From NCBI GenBank assembly GCA_008973525.1, contig WACJ01000502.1, forward strand, positions 2,480,001 to 2,544,000: a stretch of 64,000 bases of DNA, in the 5' to 3' direction. The notes under the pieces were generated by a model that did no database searches, had not been told where the DNA came from, and saw nothing but the letters and a program-made list of their open reading frames with translations. The translations under genes and the position numbers were made by a program. This DNA is from Stenopsyche tienmushanensis. Taxonomy: Eukaryota; Arthropoda; Insecta; Trichoptera; Stenopsychidae. Positions within the stretch are counted from its first letter, which is position 1. The number at the start of each line of letters is the position of its first letter. Positions 51,847 to 64,000 of the stretch are shown one piece after another.

Positions 51847-54800
51847 TCAACGAATTTCAGAAATTTCGCTTTCATCACTCGATATAGATATTCGATGTCT
51901 ATTAGGAGCCATCGCTGTCGAGTCCACAGTTGGAAACTTCCTTCTCAGCAAATCGGTGGATATTTTTTTATGCTGATCTGAAAATCGAACAAGAATTTAA
52001 TAAATATCTACAAAATGACGAAATCATTCACAATAAATTCAAAAATAGAATTTTCAACCGATGAATATGACTGATTTATCTTCTGTAGTCAGCGCAGGAT
52101 CAATAGTGTCGATGTACTCGATCGATGAATCAATTACAGCGCTTATAGATCTACCACCAGCGTAATGCTTTATTGAATTATTGTTCTTCGAGATATCAAC
52201 ACTTTCTTCGTTATGCAGTACGAGAAAGACGATTGTTTAACAGGGCTGAAATTTTAAAATAACTGGATTAAAACTTTTTATTCGGAGCGTGCTAAAATAC
52301 AGTCAATCCTTCGACGATATAGAAAATTAGGCACTCATACAAAATTTGTACGTGTTTAGTTTGTTACGTTTTTTATCCGTCGCTTACGTAAACGCTAAAG
52401 GAAAAACTCTATTCAAATGTATGCTATAGGAGGGTTGACTGTATAAACAATAATATCCTTTCTGCAAAAACAAGTGTTACCAATTTAAATCTCCATAGAC
52501 CTTTCTAAGAAATTTATTTTTACGCCTTGATTAAAAACTCGGATCTATATAAAAAATCAGAGATTATGATCTGAGTAAGTCATCATTTTTTTATAGCAAC
52601 TTGTCGCTACAAATGTTTGATATTTTGAGTTGAACTCAAATTAATTAAATTGGTTATTCGATAATTTATAATCTGGGCATTGAATTGCTTTGAATCATTT
52701 CTGTTGTTTCTGGTGCCAAATGATTATATTGGTTCGATGTTGACTTGACGCTCATTGGCTGGAAGTTTGGGAGTTCTCGGTTAGAGTATTTATAACTAGA
52801 AAACATTGGTTACATAGCAAATATAATATATACGAAAAGATCATCTAAACAAAATTCATAATAATTACTATCTGAAATTTGGATTAATAACAATATTATC
52901 TAAAGTATCGATTCAATAAAAAAATCGTAGGATGAACAAAGAGCAAAGATTACAGTATTTTTAACCAAACTTTCGTTTATGTGAGACATGAAGTAAACCG
53001 AAGTAACGTTGTTCCAAAGATAACTGTTTTACCGGTTGTCAGTTCAATTCTCAGTTTACAAAGCCAAGATGTCTAATCAGGAAGGCATGGACATGTACGC
53101 CATTTCTTTTGAGCAAGCCATGTAGCATGGAATGCTCACAACACACAGTCCCTCGAACCGTTTTAGATTCAGGCCCGGATGGAAACTCGATGGAAAAAAT
53201 GTATAATGGGTTGATAACATTATTATCTGAAGTGTTGATTCAAGAGGGCCATCAACAGGACGAACAAAGCGTAAATTTAAGCGTAACGGACGGGCGTCGA
53301 ATAGAAATACTCTATACGAAATCTGGCTGCAGGAGGGACGACTTCCCGCAGCCAAGGCTAACCGATTACTCTCCCAATTCCCGCCTCCTGCGCGTCACTA
53401 CCCAACCGGCAATGGTGCACGTGTAAGAAGCGATCCGTCGGTATATAAGTGCAATGTCTCCGTAGGGCCACAAGAGATGGCGCTGTTAAAATAACACATT
53501 GCACCTGAAGAGAGACGGAAGATGTCGCCGTTTTCGGTTCAATTCCGAAGCTCATAACTGATCAAAATTAGTGACGCTTAATCCGACAGATTCAAGTGTA
53601 ATTTTACATAAATACTATACAATTTTAACGATCATACAAAGCTGATTCTTTATCATTTTATTGGTTTTTTTTTTAATATTGTAAGTAAAAAAAATGGCAG
53701 TCTACCGCGATGATGTTGTTACCAATATTACATAAATGTCTACTCGTTTACGTGAATGTCTACATTCACGCACTACAATTTTAGACACGTCTACCGAATC
53801 CCTAACCGCTTTGTATCGAAAATAGACGACGTTTATTTAATAGAAATCGACGTAAACTACTTGTAGACAAAAAATCAGCTTTGTACATTTTGATTTGATG
53901 ATTAAAAATATGTATGTACTTTGATCGTTGGAGTTTTTCAGCATGTCGTGAGATTCGTCGACGTGCGCTTTATCGATGTCCATGATCGAATTAGCATTCG
54001 ATAGAGATGTTGTTGCTCTTTCGGGTTGTAGACAGTTTCTTGCTGTAAAAATAGAGATTCAAAATGTATAGTGTTTAAATGGTTATTAGACAATTTGGCA
54101 TGAGTTATTTTATGTACTTGCAGTGATTGCATTGCGAAACCATTTTCGACATTTGCAAGTATCCGATACGTCGAAAGGCGTAAAATTCACTTCTACGTCG
54201 TCCGTTTGGCGCTTCATTTTGCGTCGATTGAATAAGCAAAAGCAGCAACTGACGACTGGAATCATGGACAGGAATACGAAGAACAAATAGCGTCTTTTTG
54301 TGATGATCACTGCTACTGATATTGTTCTGTTTTCTGTGCCGGCGCTGTTCTTTATCACGCATGTGAAGTCTTCGCCTTCTTCGGAGAGTGGACTCAAAAT
54401 CGTCAGATTGAACCATCTGGTTGATTCGTCTTCGCTTTCGTTGATGATGAATCTTTTGTCCTTTGAGTTTTCGTCCAAAATTGTTGAATTGTAGTACCAA
54501 TCTATTTTGGGCAATGGATCCCCGGTCGCTCCACAAGTCAGCGTTGCTTGCTTGTTGTTTGAAAGGCGGATTCTATCGTCCCATGGTTCTATTATGGAAG
54601 GAGGACATGCAAAATCAGTCGACTTCATTTCGGTCCATGACCGATTGAAACAAGCAGTGGAAGAAGTGAAGATATTAAGGCGGACGACCAAATCTCTAAA
54701 GTATCGAAGATTACAATCGCATTTCCAAGGATTTCCATGAAGTTCCAAATGCGAAAGATTCCTTAGATCGCTGATAGTCAATGGATTCATATATCTTAGT

Positions 54801-55384
54801 TTATTACCACTAAGACTGAGTGTCTTCAAAGAAAACAAATCACCGAAGGCACTCGTTGATATTCTCAAAAGACGATTGTCGTTCAGATAAAGCTTCTGCA
54901 GAGAGTTAAGACTGCCAAATATTCTGCTGTTAAGCTCCTCCAACAAATTACTATTCAGATGAAGGGTCTTAAGCTTTGACTTATTTTTAAAAACACCATT
55001 GCTCAAAACACTAATACGATTGACAGACAAATTAAGCTCTTCCAGCATGGACAAATCGCTGAATCCATCATCATGCACCATCGTTATATTGCAACTTTTG
55101 AGTATCAACATCAAAAGCGAATCATTCAATCCGAGATTTTTGCGAAATGCACGTTTTTCTATATAATTCAAGGAATTGTTCGACAAATTTATGATTTGTA
55201 CATCATTTTCAAATGGTACAGAAAGATCGATAAGGTTTTTGTTCTCGCACGAAGCCATCTTCTTCGAATTCTGCCATTTTATTTCGCATGAATTGCTTAT
55301 TGTTTGATCTATGGCATGCCCATTTGCAAAAAGCAATACAATCCAAATAGATAAGGATATCGTAAAATTAGTTTTGCTATACAT
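51847..55384 (-). CDS. Kekkon-like LRR-Ig transmembrane receptor 2
   Basis: Model: 54151..55384, 53920..54042, 52059..52205 and 51847..51977, all junctions phase 1, 544 aa. Order: signal peptide (1-24), LRR array (about 60-215), LRR C-flank starting NPWKCDCNLRYFRDLV (218-), one Ig domain (about 265-358, cysteines 284 and 342), many N-glycosylation sites, membrane helix (about 366-386), and a ~155-residue tail ending SDESEISEIR. The LRR-Ig part aligns throughout with receptor 1. The first junction is uncertain: a weak GT donor (AAAT then gtcgaa) keeps the tail frame open. A better-looking GC donor further on (CACT then gcaagt at 54121) would enter another frame and stop after ~34 codons. The large exon also has its own stop at 54110, giving a possible 424-aa form. 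Confidence 0.85.
53270..53530 (-). repeat. Solo-LTR-like repeat, copy 2
   Basis: Matches 56330-56640 closely over ~200 bp (CTGCAGGAGGGACGACTTCC, GCAGCCAAGGCTAACCGATT, CACAAGAGATGGCGCTGTTA). It lacks the terminal ~75 bp seen in copy 3. It lies inside receptor 2's intron between 52205 and 53920. Confidence 0.7.
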
Positions 55385-56329
55385 GCTTTTATTGTATTAT
55401 CGATTTGCCGACGTTTATTGTGGTGGATCGGCGATAAAGTTGTATATGGGATCTAAAAGAAATAAACAGGATATAATTCATAGTTCACAACGTGAAAACC
55501 ATATCGAACGTGCATATAGGCTAAAAAAATATAAAAATAATATATTCCAAAATTATGTATGCATTTGCTTTAAAATTTTTATGCGCGCGCATTTATATGA
55601 GCCTCGCACACCTTCACAGCCGTTAAATAATTTCACACAATTTGCTTTGAATTAAAATATTACGAAATAAATACAAAATATCACCTATAACTAAATTGGC
55701 AAAAAGTAAACTGTACACTTTAAAATTCACCTAGTTTTTTTTAATACTGATAACACTTTGGATTCTAACCGACTATATGAATTGTCCAATTGTAAGCGAT
55801 TATGCTTTAATCGGCAAATTATCTTATCTGTCGTCGCAGTGTTTCTCAATATTTTCAGCAAAAGTGAAGTATCAAACGCAAAATACATACATACTCTAGA
55901 AAAATTGTTTATATCAATCCGTTGATGAGTAATCGCGCATATTTGCGTTCGCCTTGTATCTGCATCTCATCATGTACTCGTACAATAATGACGAAGTCGT
56001 GCTGTAAAGGTACCCCTACACGTCTGAATATTCTCAAATATTGCGATCCATAGCGCTTCATTTTTAATGCCGTGCTTCTATTTCCAAAGCAATATTATTA
56101 TTTATGCAAATCAAACATTACATTTACGACCTCTTTTATTCTTTTGTCACGACCTGTCGACCAAGTTTTACGAAGACAATATCTGGTTGAAAACCATTAG
56201 GGTCTTCTTAGATCGTTGGTGGTCTTCTCAAAATCATAATAAACAGTTGAAAACCATCAAAACTCAATGTGGTAAAAAAATCAATTTTCTATTTAAAAAG
56301 CTATTGTACTGATTGTGTCTATCGGTTCA
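55385..56329. other. Upstream region of receptor 2
   Basis: AT-rich 5' flank of receptor 2 with no recognised feature. The promoter should lie here but was not pinpointed. Confidence 0.4.
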
Positions 56330-56700
56330 AATTTATCGAAAAGACGGGCCTCGAATATAAATACTCTCTTCTCTAAATAACTATGTATTCCACACGAGAA
56401 AAAGAGAGATCTGACTGCAGGAGGGACGATTTTCCGCAGCCAAGGCTAACCGATTACTCTCCCAACTCCCGCCTCCTGCACGTCACTACCCAACCGACAA
56501 CGGTGCACTCGCAAGAAGCGATCGGTCAGTATGCAGGTGCAATGTCTCCGCAGGGCCACAAGAGATGGCGCTGTTAAAATAACACATTGCACCTGAAGAG
56601 AGACGGAAGATGTCGCTGTTAATTTGGCGAATTAAATCTGTTCAGATTAACAGCGCTATTACGTGGGGATGTTAAATCGCCCACGTTACAGTTCATTTAT
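56330..56700 (-). repeat. Solo-LTR-like repeat, copy 3, with 5-bp target duplication
   Basis: On the minus strand it begins TGTAACGTGGGCGATTTAAC and is 371 bp long. The plus-strand 5-mer GTTCA occurs immediately outside both ends (56325-56329 and 56701-56705), as expected for LTR-element integration. The 3' end reads CGATAAATT rather than a canonical CA, which is a caution. Related copies are at 53270-53530 and (inverted) 49690-49880. Confidence 0.6.
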
Positions 56701-56705
56701 TGATA

Positions 56706-58650
56706 TACAAGCTTCACTCACGCTGCGCGGTCCTGAGAGAAAAGTGAATTTATGCAGACGATAATTGATGGACATACGAATATAGCATTTATGCTTAGCT
56801 CAACTTAAATTTAACTCACTAATCAAAGGGTTAACTTTCCAGATTGCACTGCGCCCTAACGTACGCTTTAAACGGCTTCATGCGAGTTCGTTCATTATTA
56901 GATTGCGGAAGATCCGAAAAAGATGAAAAAGATAGGCAAGAGACAACACGCAGTCAACGTTATCGGCCAAGATCTTCGTTTATTTCAGCTGTCCAGACCG
57001 TTGGGGAGCCGTCGAGAAGAACGTATCTTCTTGCGGCCAAGACTATTGGTCGACACTTTATTTTTTTTCTGTGTGTCTGAATTCTGCTGAATTCAGTTTC
57101 TTTGAATGTAAGTTGGGTGAGCGTTTACAAATAAAACCCAGATTAAATGAACATAGAAGATATCCTAGTCTTACAAGTGTTAAGCTATATTATGATGGTT
57201 TGGCTATACTATAACAATTTTATTGAATAAATTTGAAATAAACTTTGAAGAAATGATTGTACCTGATTATCGTATTTAGCGCAACATCTGTTTGAGAAGC
57301 ATTGGTTTATACAATGTATACAATAAGACAATCCATTTAGATCATGTGATACAATAAATCATAACAGCTCAAATGTGATGCAACCAATAATGATTTTTTA
57401 AAAATTGTTTTAATTGAGAAATAAATAAAAAAGATTTGACTTTAATTAGATCGCAGATTAGCATGATTATATGATGTCACGGTTATAACGAGCACGCGAA
57501 ATTTCGTTAATTGCTTGCAATTAGAAATAAAAATATCTATAGACGTATCTTTGAATAATTAAATGGAATATTTTGAAGGTTAATATAAAACAGTAAAATT
57601 GATATAAGTTTGAAAGAATATCCCAAAAATAACTTTCTTAGTAGCAATCAAACTACCCATGTTTACAAATGTCCGGTTGAATAATTTTGATATATTAATA
57701 AGTAAAATATTAGTAAAAGTAACATATTATTTATGACTTTTTAAACATACTAACACATCACTCATTTCAGCGCAGATCTGGGCCGTAAATAATGATTCGG
57801 CTCATTTTTACTGCTGTTTGTTTGAATCTACGAAAATAACTATCATAAAACACAGTGTTAACAACGGTTCACTGTTTATGATAAGTCAATTACGCTTCAC
57901 TCAATCGCGGAATAACATCTGAAAAATTGGTGATATTAAATAAATAACGGCGAAATAACAAATGGGGCGGACTTGCACTGGCCGCGAAGGCTATAACTCG
58001 ACTGCCGTTTGAAGTGTTGGCAACACTGTTTTATAATGTTGGTGGATGCGCAAAATCGGGATGCTTTGCCATTGGTGTATTTGTGCGAATTTGTTCGCAA
58101 ATAGGTAAATTAATCCATGAATTAGCTTGAATTGATAACATAATTAATACCATCTGGCGATATAACAAAAAACTAAATTGGTTTAATTTATATAATGAGA
58201 TTTTTCTAGAGAATTTGTTTTTTTATATTGTGGTTTTCCATTACCTTTCACACACGGTTAAATTAGGATAGCATTATTTAAATAGTAATTTTAGGCAGGA
58301 GAGGGGGTATATATTTAGGTAGTATTTTATAATCTGAATCAAAATCTAAACTATTCTACCAACAGTTGAAAGTCAATACAAGAAAAAATTTGATGTTCGA
58401 GATCTAAATTGGTGGATCTTATACAGGGTCCTTAAAATTTATTAAAAGGCAATTATGATCAAATAGATATAATAAAAAGTTGTAAATTGTTATTGATGTA
58501 ATATAGTCATATAGAAATACAGATATCAGCATGAAAGCAAAATGCAAAATTGCGACGGTGAGTTAAAATCTAATTACAATGTCTTTTAGAAAAATCTTAA
58601 CCAGTAACATCGACTGAATAGGGAATGAAATTAGTAGCAAAAAAAAAAAA
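56706..58650. other. Intergenic stretch
   Basis: A GC-richer patch at about 56830-57080 has an open frame without recognisable motifs. The rest is AT-rich. The 58230-58310 segment is a diverged copy of the repeat near 6305-6390. No gene is supported. Confidence 0.4.
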
Positions 58651-58674
58651 AATTATATGCATAAAAATTAATGT

Positions 58675-59005
58675 TTAGCGTTTGTTTGTCCCGTATACGT
58701 TCCTACATCATTAATCCGATTGCGATGAAACTTTGAAGAGTTATTGTGTGCACCTCTGGAAACATTTTTAAATTAGTACAAGTGTTGATTTTGGACGCAA
58801 TTTGTTTTGCGAGACGTTTAGCGGATGCACCATGTTGGCGCCTGTTTGTCTGGTGAAAGGAAGCGTGGACCACGGGGACGGGGAGAGGAAGGATGCGCGC
58901 GCAATACGGCAATTAAGCTCCGTTCACGAAAGAGAGGGAAACAGTCGATCTTCGCGGCGAGAGCATTGCAACGCATACCGGGTACTCGCTAGCATAGTTA
59001 AAAAT
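58675..59005 (+). repeat. Dispersed repeat, possibly Helitron-derived
   Basis: Begins GTTTGTTTGTCCCGTATACG, has CGATTGCGATGAAACTTTG, a GC-rich middle, and ends ACCGGGTACTCGCTAG. The CTAG ending after a GC-rich near-palindrome recalls non-autonomous Helitron 3' ends. Family assignment is tentative. Confidence 0.4.
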
Positions 59006-59989
59006 TCAACTATGATCAAACGGTAGTTCTTTTTACTTGCAAATTTGGTTTAAAAATAATACTAATGTCATTAATCTATTCTCCATGTATTTTGTAATAG
59101 GTATATATGTAATCTTTAATTGTGATATCCAAAATCAAAGAACAAACCCACGAGCTCACAAAAATAAGAAATGTCATATGTGATGTAAAACAATATATTT
59201 TTCATTTACACGACAATTTATAAAAATAAATAAATACACGCAGTGCAAAAGTTAAATACATTTCGTTAGCAAAGGAGTCAGAAATTAGGCCTTTTTATTT
59301 TTATTAATTTAAATACATGTACGAAAACCTCAAGGGAAGAGGGTAAATGCCCCCCCAACAATTAACAGAAACCAACTTCGATTACATTTATCGATTTAAA
59401 AGAAGATATATCAACCGTAAATGTAATAATTTACACTCCACATTCTATTATTCGAGAGGGAACTATTCAGTTGGCTTGGAGTTTGTCGCCTGAGGATTTG
59501 TGAAATTCTGGAACAAAAATAAATTAAATTTGTAAGTAGCTCTGCCTTAAACAGATAAAGATCTCATAATTAAAAACTACTAAATGGCCATAGGGTACTA
59601 AGAATTTACAGCAAGTTAATTAACATTAAAAATATCTATCGTGATTTTTGAGACCAATTTAGTATTTCAACAGCATGTTATCTCTGGATTATCCCTTCAA
59701 TGGGTATGCCCGCACACGCTACGCTCTCGAGAGATCGAGAGGAAGTAAGCATGCACATATTGCGGGCAGTGCTCCATAGCTTTTTATTTATAATAACTTG
59801 CATTTCTAATAGAATATAATTTACTGGTTGTAATATATATTTCCATAATATAGTATTTTTCAAATAGTAAAAACAAGGAAAATAGGGGAAAGTCGGTGGG
59901 TTTGCTCCTCAGGAGATCATCTTAATGATATAATTTTTAAAACATAATAAAAACTTTATATGTGTCTCTGTAACATGGAAAAAATAATT

Positions 59990-60060
59990 AAATTATTTCT
60001 CCTATACTGTTGGTGTTATTCACTTTTAAAATAAGGTAGTTTCCCTGCTGCAACCCATAT
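59990..60060. mobile_element. TIR MITE, family A, truncated copy 3
   Basis: tctcctatactgtt, then cacttttaaaataaggtag and TTTCCCTGCTGCAACCCAT, is the inverse of the left half of the 45767-46005 element. The other half is absent. Confidence 0.6.
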
Positions 60061-60355
60061 AAAAAAATGCATGATGCTTTCACTTGTGAGACATATTTTC
60101 AACACTAAATATCGTCTCTGTCATTAATAACATTTTATATGAAAGCTTTAAAAGTGCAACCAATGACAGAGTAGCAGACAAAAGTAATATTGTGATCCTT
60201 AACATGTGGTCAATTCAATGCAATAATCGGTATGCTTATAAACCATGCACAAGAAACTACGCTCGTGGAATCTGCCCATTATGTCTTATTGTTTCAAGCG
60301 ATTTAATTCAAACCTGGAATAACAATCATGATGAATTTCAACAGGTCAAATATCA

Positions 60356-63300
60356 TTATTTTTGATCCTCAGTTGAGATTTCGTTGACAGCAGACGAAGT
60401 GGTCGTTGATGATCTCGGTGGTTTTGCTGGAATATTATTTTGCGTTTCTGTAAAAATACGAATGAAAATTTATATCAGTTGTTAATACGCATTGAATACA
60501 TGATTTATATTAGAATCGCGACCATTAAATACCATTTATCTTATCTTTATTGGAGACTTCTTCGTCTACAGTGGTCAACTCTGGATCCATCGATGGCGAA
60601 GTCAAGTCTGCTGTGGTTCAAACAATTCATAATAAAAACACGTTTCGTCGAGAGAAATGCTATGATTGATAATTTGATTTTGGGTACGAACCATCGTGGA
60701 TTATTTCGAAGCTCACGTTAAGTTTGTTCATCAGGTTTGAATCAAACTTTGGAACGGGGGGAGGCTCGGTGGTGATCGGTGATACTAAATCATCTGGTGT
60801 TGGTCCTGGAATATCAATCAAATGCATATAGATATTGTTGTTTTACATACGGGATGAAATAATCGAGTACTGACTGTTTATTCCCGATCTTGTGTCGCTT
60901 TGGGGAAAAGTCGGAGGTCTGTTCATATTAGAATTATCCGGCGTCAATAGCAGATTTTTGAAGAATTTGGCTCGTAAATTTTCACGCTCTCCTTTTAAAT
61001 ACAAACAATTTCACGTAGTGATCTTAATTTCAAAGACAAATTTGTGGTTATTATTAATCTATACTTACTAGGACTCTGTTCAGCTTCAATTAATTCCTCT
61101 ATGGATATTTGATTTACAAGTACAGGGGCGAGCAAATCCATTTCTATCATATCCTCATCGCGTTCTGTGAAAGTATCATTAATTTTTAATATAATATACA
61201 ATATTATTTTTTTTAAATTTTGCTTTATTAAAATTCATTAAACCTTTTGAATTTAGCTTTGGGTCGGATTCGATGATTATTTGCCCTTCCACAGGGGTAG
61301 CAGTTTCTGAAAGAGCAATTCAATAATGTCGATATAAATATGTCAATAGATTTGAATAAATAGTATCAATATTTGAATATACCAGCATTGATGTCATCAT
61401 TTTCAGATAATTCTGTTTTATCTTTGGGCGCTGAAGTTGATGCATCATTTGTAATGAGATCTCCTTTGTCTTCGTTTGGTATCGGCTGATATAGCGGTTT
61501 TTCTGATTGCTAAAATTACAATGATATATATTTTAAAATTATTATATTGTTAGAAAGTAAAGTTACAAGTGCTCATGGCCATTTTGTTCAGTCGCAGTAA
61601 ATTCTTCCGATGGAGAGGACATCAGTCACTACCAAATCCACGAAGATCTTGCCAACGACCTACGAGGACGCGCTGAGGAAGGCCAAGAAGTGGTTGACAG
61701 AAGCTGGTCTGGAGCTCGTTGTCCAAAAAACTAAGGCCCTCTAAAATCCATTTGGTATTTGGGGAAGGCGACCAGCATCGCGGAGAACAAGGCCAGGTTG
61801 ATGCCCAACATTGGTGGCCCAAAAACAAACAGGAGGCGACTCTACAGCGACGTAGTATACTCGGTATTGTTGTACGGCGTGCCGAAATAGGCCGAGGCCC
61901 TACAAATTGAAAGGGCCAGGCTCAACATAGCTAGAGTCCAGAGAAGGAGCGCAATCAGGGTGGCTGCTACATATCGCACAGTGTCAGAAGACATCGTCCT
62001 GGCACTTACTGCCATACCGCCAATCGACCTCCTCACTTACGAGAGACAGGCAATACAGAAAGGCGAAGACAAGAATAACGCTAAACGAAGTACCATGGCG
62101 GCGTGGCAGTCCCGATGAGACAACTTCGCTAAAGGTGGGTGGACACACGAGCTAATACCAAACCTAAGAATCTGGATAGCTAGAAAGTATGGCCAACTGT
62201 GTTACCACTTGACCCAGGTCCTGACCGGGCAAGGCTGTTTTGGTAGCTACCTACACAAAATAGGCAAAAAGACCGACCCGGAGTGCCACCACTGCGGAGC
62301 GGAGTACGACGTCTGCACACACGATATTTGTCTGTCCACCATGGAGTACCGAAAGGAACATCCTACGGGAGGAGCTGGGTATCAGCTCGCTCTCCTCTAG
62401 CAACATAGTACCTTCAATATTAACGGATGCTAGGCCATGGAATGCTTGGTGCAAATACACAACGTGCGCTATGCAGTAGAAGGAGAATGCTGAACGTACA
62501 AGACGACGAACGTTAACAGCATCCTCCTAACAGACACACAGGCGATATTCAGGAGAACAAAGGACATGCAAGAAGACCCGGAAGGGAAGCATCGCTACCA
62601 CCCTCGCCCAATACTTAGTTAGTAGCCGGGTACGGGGACGGCAGTGTGGTTAAACCATTTCCCCTCCTTATGAAAAATAAAATTCCAAAAGACAATTCAA
62701 AAAGAGCTGGCAGCGGAAGTCTATGACACTCCCATATCCTGTAAATTTCATACACATACAAGCATTTTTCGATCCTACATAAACATTGTAACCTTACTTT
62801 CTGGATGACTCTCGTATATCGCTGGGATTATAATGAACCTATCATATACGCAATTGGCATATATTATAGAAGATATTAGCAAACTGCCCTTTGTGTTTTT
62901 ATTATTTACGTTGATCCCTGATTTATAACATAAAACCAAGATTGTTCCAAGAGTTATGTCCAAACGATTCGTGTTCTATAATACTTTAAAAAAACCATTT
63001 GAATGCTTGGCGAATCAGATATAGATCATTTTTCTAAGCGCATTTGTTATCTATTATAATATATGATTCATATGGTAAAATGTATTCATAAAACTGTTAA
63101 AATTATCATTTGATTTATTTATGAAAAGAGCTAAATCATCACACTTATCAGTTGATGGCGATATAAATTATACAAATGCATATTTATTGTATTTTTAAGA
63201 CTGTATAACTTGAACGCCGGTTTATGGTATACATGCGTTTTCTATTTGCTAATGTAAATTGTTCGCTGTAAATCTGGTTGTGTAATATGTAATAAAATAG

Positions 63301-64000
63301 GCTTGCTGATGGTGTAATGGCTGCGTTATGTTGCGCATAAGCACACACACATACACAGTGGACGCGGCGTTGCGCATGCGTGTAGCGTCTTTATGATGCA
63401 TGTGACGAACACGGATACACTACAAACGATTCTCCCACTCATATCGACCAACTGTCCCTTGTGGTTTCATTTATTGTGACGTTTACCCCAATTTGCTCTT
63501 TCGCACCTATATGGAGTTTTTGGAGTCTCTCCTTTTTATTCAACTTTAATAAAAATCTTGCAGAGAATAGCTCTTTTCCTGATCATCTTACATCTTTCGG
63601 CATCTCTTCTTTAGTTCAATAATTTAATGAATCCCCACCCAATGGAAAAAAGTCTCTGATATGATCAGGTAGAAATATGCGGATAACATTTTAGAAGATG
63701 CAATTCTATCATCAGGTTGACTAATTGCAATTTAAATACAATTAAAGCAAGTACTGAATCAAAGACTTACCTTATCTGCTGTATCGAAGCCTTCTTCCGC
63801 GTCTTCTTCTTTGCTCTTTTTGCGTAGCTTGCATAGATAAAAGACCAGGAAAAATAGTGGTATTAATAAGAAGAACAATATGAACAAATAGTTCTTTTTG
63901 CTCCTTGATAGTGTGGTGGTCTTTGATACTTTGCCTGCAGGATTTTCAGCAGCGCAAACATAATCGCCACGATCTTCAGCGAAGAAATTTGTTATCGTCA
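60356..64000 (-). CDS. Kekkon-like LRR-Ig transmembrane receptor 3 (5' part outside window)
   Basis: Eight exons in consistent phase: 63771..64000 (continues right), 61383..61509, 61244..61306, 61069..61164, 60851..60991, 60692..60805, 60533..60610 and 60356..60447. The window holds the end of an Ig domain (FAEDRGDYVCAAENPAGKVS, the canonical DxGxYxC…N.AG strand F-G), a membrane helix (YLFILFFLLIPLFFLVFYL), a basic stop-transfer (KLRKKSK), and a ~235-residue acidic, Ser/Thr/Pro-rich tail ending TEDQK. The exon boundary after FDTADK corresponds to the FDVSDT position in receptor 2, supporting paralogy. The tail is split into seven small exons, unlike the single tail exon of receptor 1. The LRR part should lie beyond 64000. 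Confidence 0.8.
61575..62660 (+). mobile_element. R1-clade LINE 3' portion
   Basis: Plus-strand pieces in broken frames read MERTSVTTKSTKILPTTYED, ALRKAKKWLTEAGLELVVQK, VVYSVLLYGVPK, RARLNIARVQRRSAIRVAAT, YRTVSEDIVLALTAIPPIDL, WTHELIPNLRIWIARKYG and QVLTGQGCFGSYLHKIGKKT. A zinc motif CHHCGAEYDVCTHD follows, with 3' end CAATACTTAGTTAGTAGCCG. This is the RT-thumb to C-terminus of an R1-type element. It is GC-rich against the AT-rich intron of receptor 3 and lies opposite to that gene. Confidence 0.8.
62661..63770. other. Intron of receptor 3 without further features
   Basis: AT-rich, with a GC-richer patch around 63300-63400 (CACACACACATACACAGTGG). Nothing else is recognised. Confidence 0.5.

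Noticed and set aside
53109..53426. 105-aa plus-strand frame (VPRTVLDSGPDGNSMEKMYN…)
   Set aside because: Looks partly coding but overlaps the LTR-like repeat and lies within receptor 2's intron on the other strand; possibly retroelement debris, no family recognised.
54105..54536. 143-aa minus-strand frame overlapping receptor 2
   Set aside because: An alternate frame of the Ig/TM exon, basic low-complexity translation; a shadow.
56844..57080. 78-aa plus-strand frame in a GC-richer patch
   Set aside because: No motif, short, arginine-rich translation typical of chance frames in GC-rich sequence.
63300..63420. CA-rich patch considered as a microsatellite or CpG-type promoter
   Set aside because: Only a few CA units, and it lies inside the intron of receptor 3; no promoter evidence.

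Overview
This is an AT-rich (roughly two-thirds A+T by eye) animal nuclear segment. It has spliced genes with short GT-AG introns, long transposon-filled introns, and insect-type gene families: Glued/dynactin p150, kekkon-like LRR-Ig receptors, and R1-clade LINEs, mariner and piggyBac remnants. I read it as an insect; the order cannot be fixed from the sequence. Exon models were built by hand from splice sites, reading phase and family resemblance. No database search was run.

Layout. 1-5962 (minus) is a ribosomal protein S3 locus with one complete four-exon gene (4300-5962). Downstream of it lie an intact duplicate of exons 2-4 (2619-3818), a damaged exon 2 (1863-2137), and a perfect-period 421-bp tandem array of fused exon pieces (1-1684) that runs off the window. 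6996-13594 (plus) is ETF-ubiquinone oxidoreductase in ten exons. Its 3.1-kb intron 2 has a GC donor and holds piggyBac and mariner debris. 14966-33522 (minus) is dynactin p150/Glued in about 29 exons, convergent with ETF-QO. It also carries a probable alternative last exon (31492-32047) that would give a CAP-Gly-only short form. 35348-36695 holds unrecognised coding exons broken by a 730-bp mariner with TIRs and a TA duplication. 37551-38153 (minus) is an intronless UBE2K-type ubiquitin-conjugating enzyme. 40831-64000 (minus) holds three tandem LRR-Ig transmembrane (kekkon-like) genes; the third runs off the right edge.

Mobile DNA is abundant. There are R1-like LINE fragments (about 20.8-22.0, 28.8-29.3, 39.3-39.7, 41.8-42.3 and 61.6-62.7 kb), at least five mariner fragments, a Tigger-like scrap, a Helitron helicase scrap, hAT-type MITEs, a second TIR MITE family (three copies), and a solo-LTR-like repeat (three copies, one with a 5-bp target duplication).

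The genes do not form a pathway. They are a ribosomal component, a mitochondrial electron carrier, a microtubule-motor adaptor, a ubiquitin enzyme and a family of adhesion receptors. The most unusual features are the RpS3 exon array, the short dynactin isoform, and the receptor cluster with divergent cytoplasmic tails.
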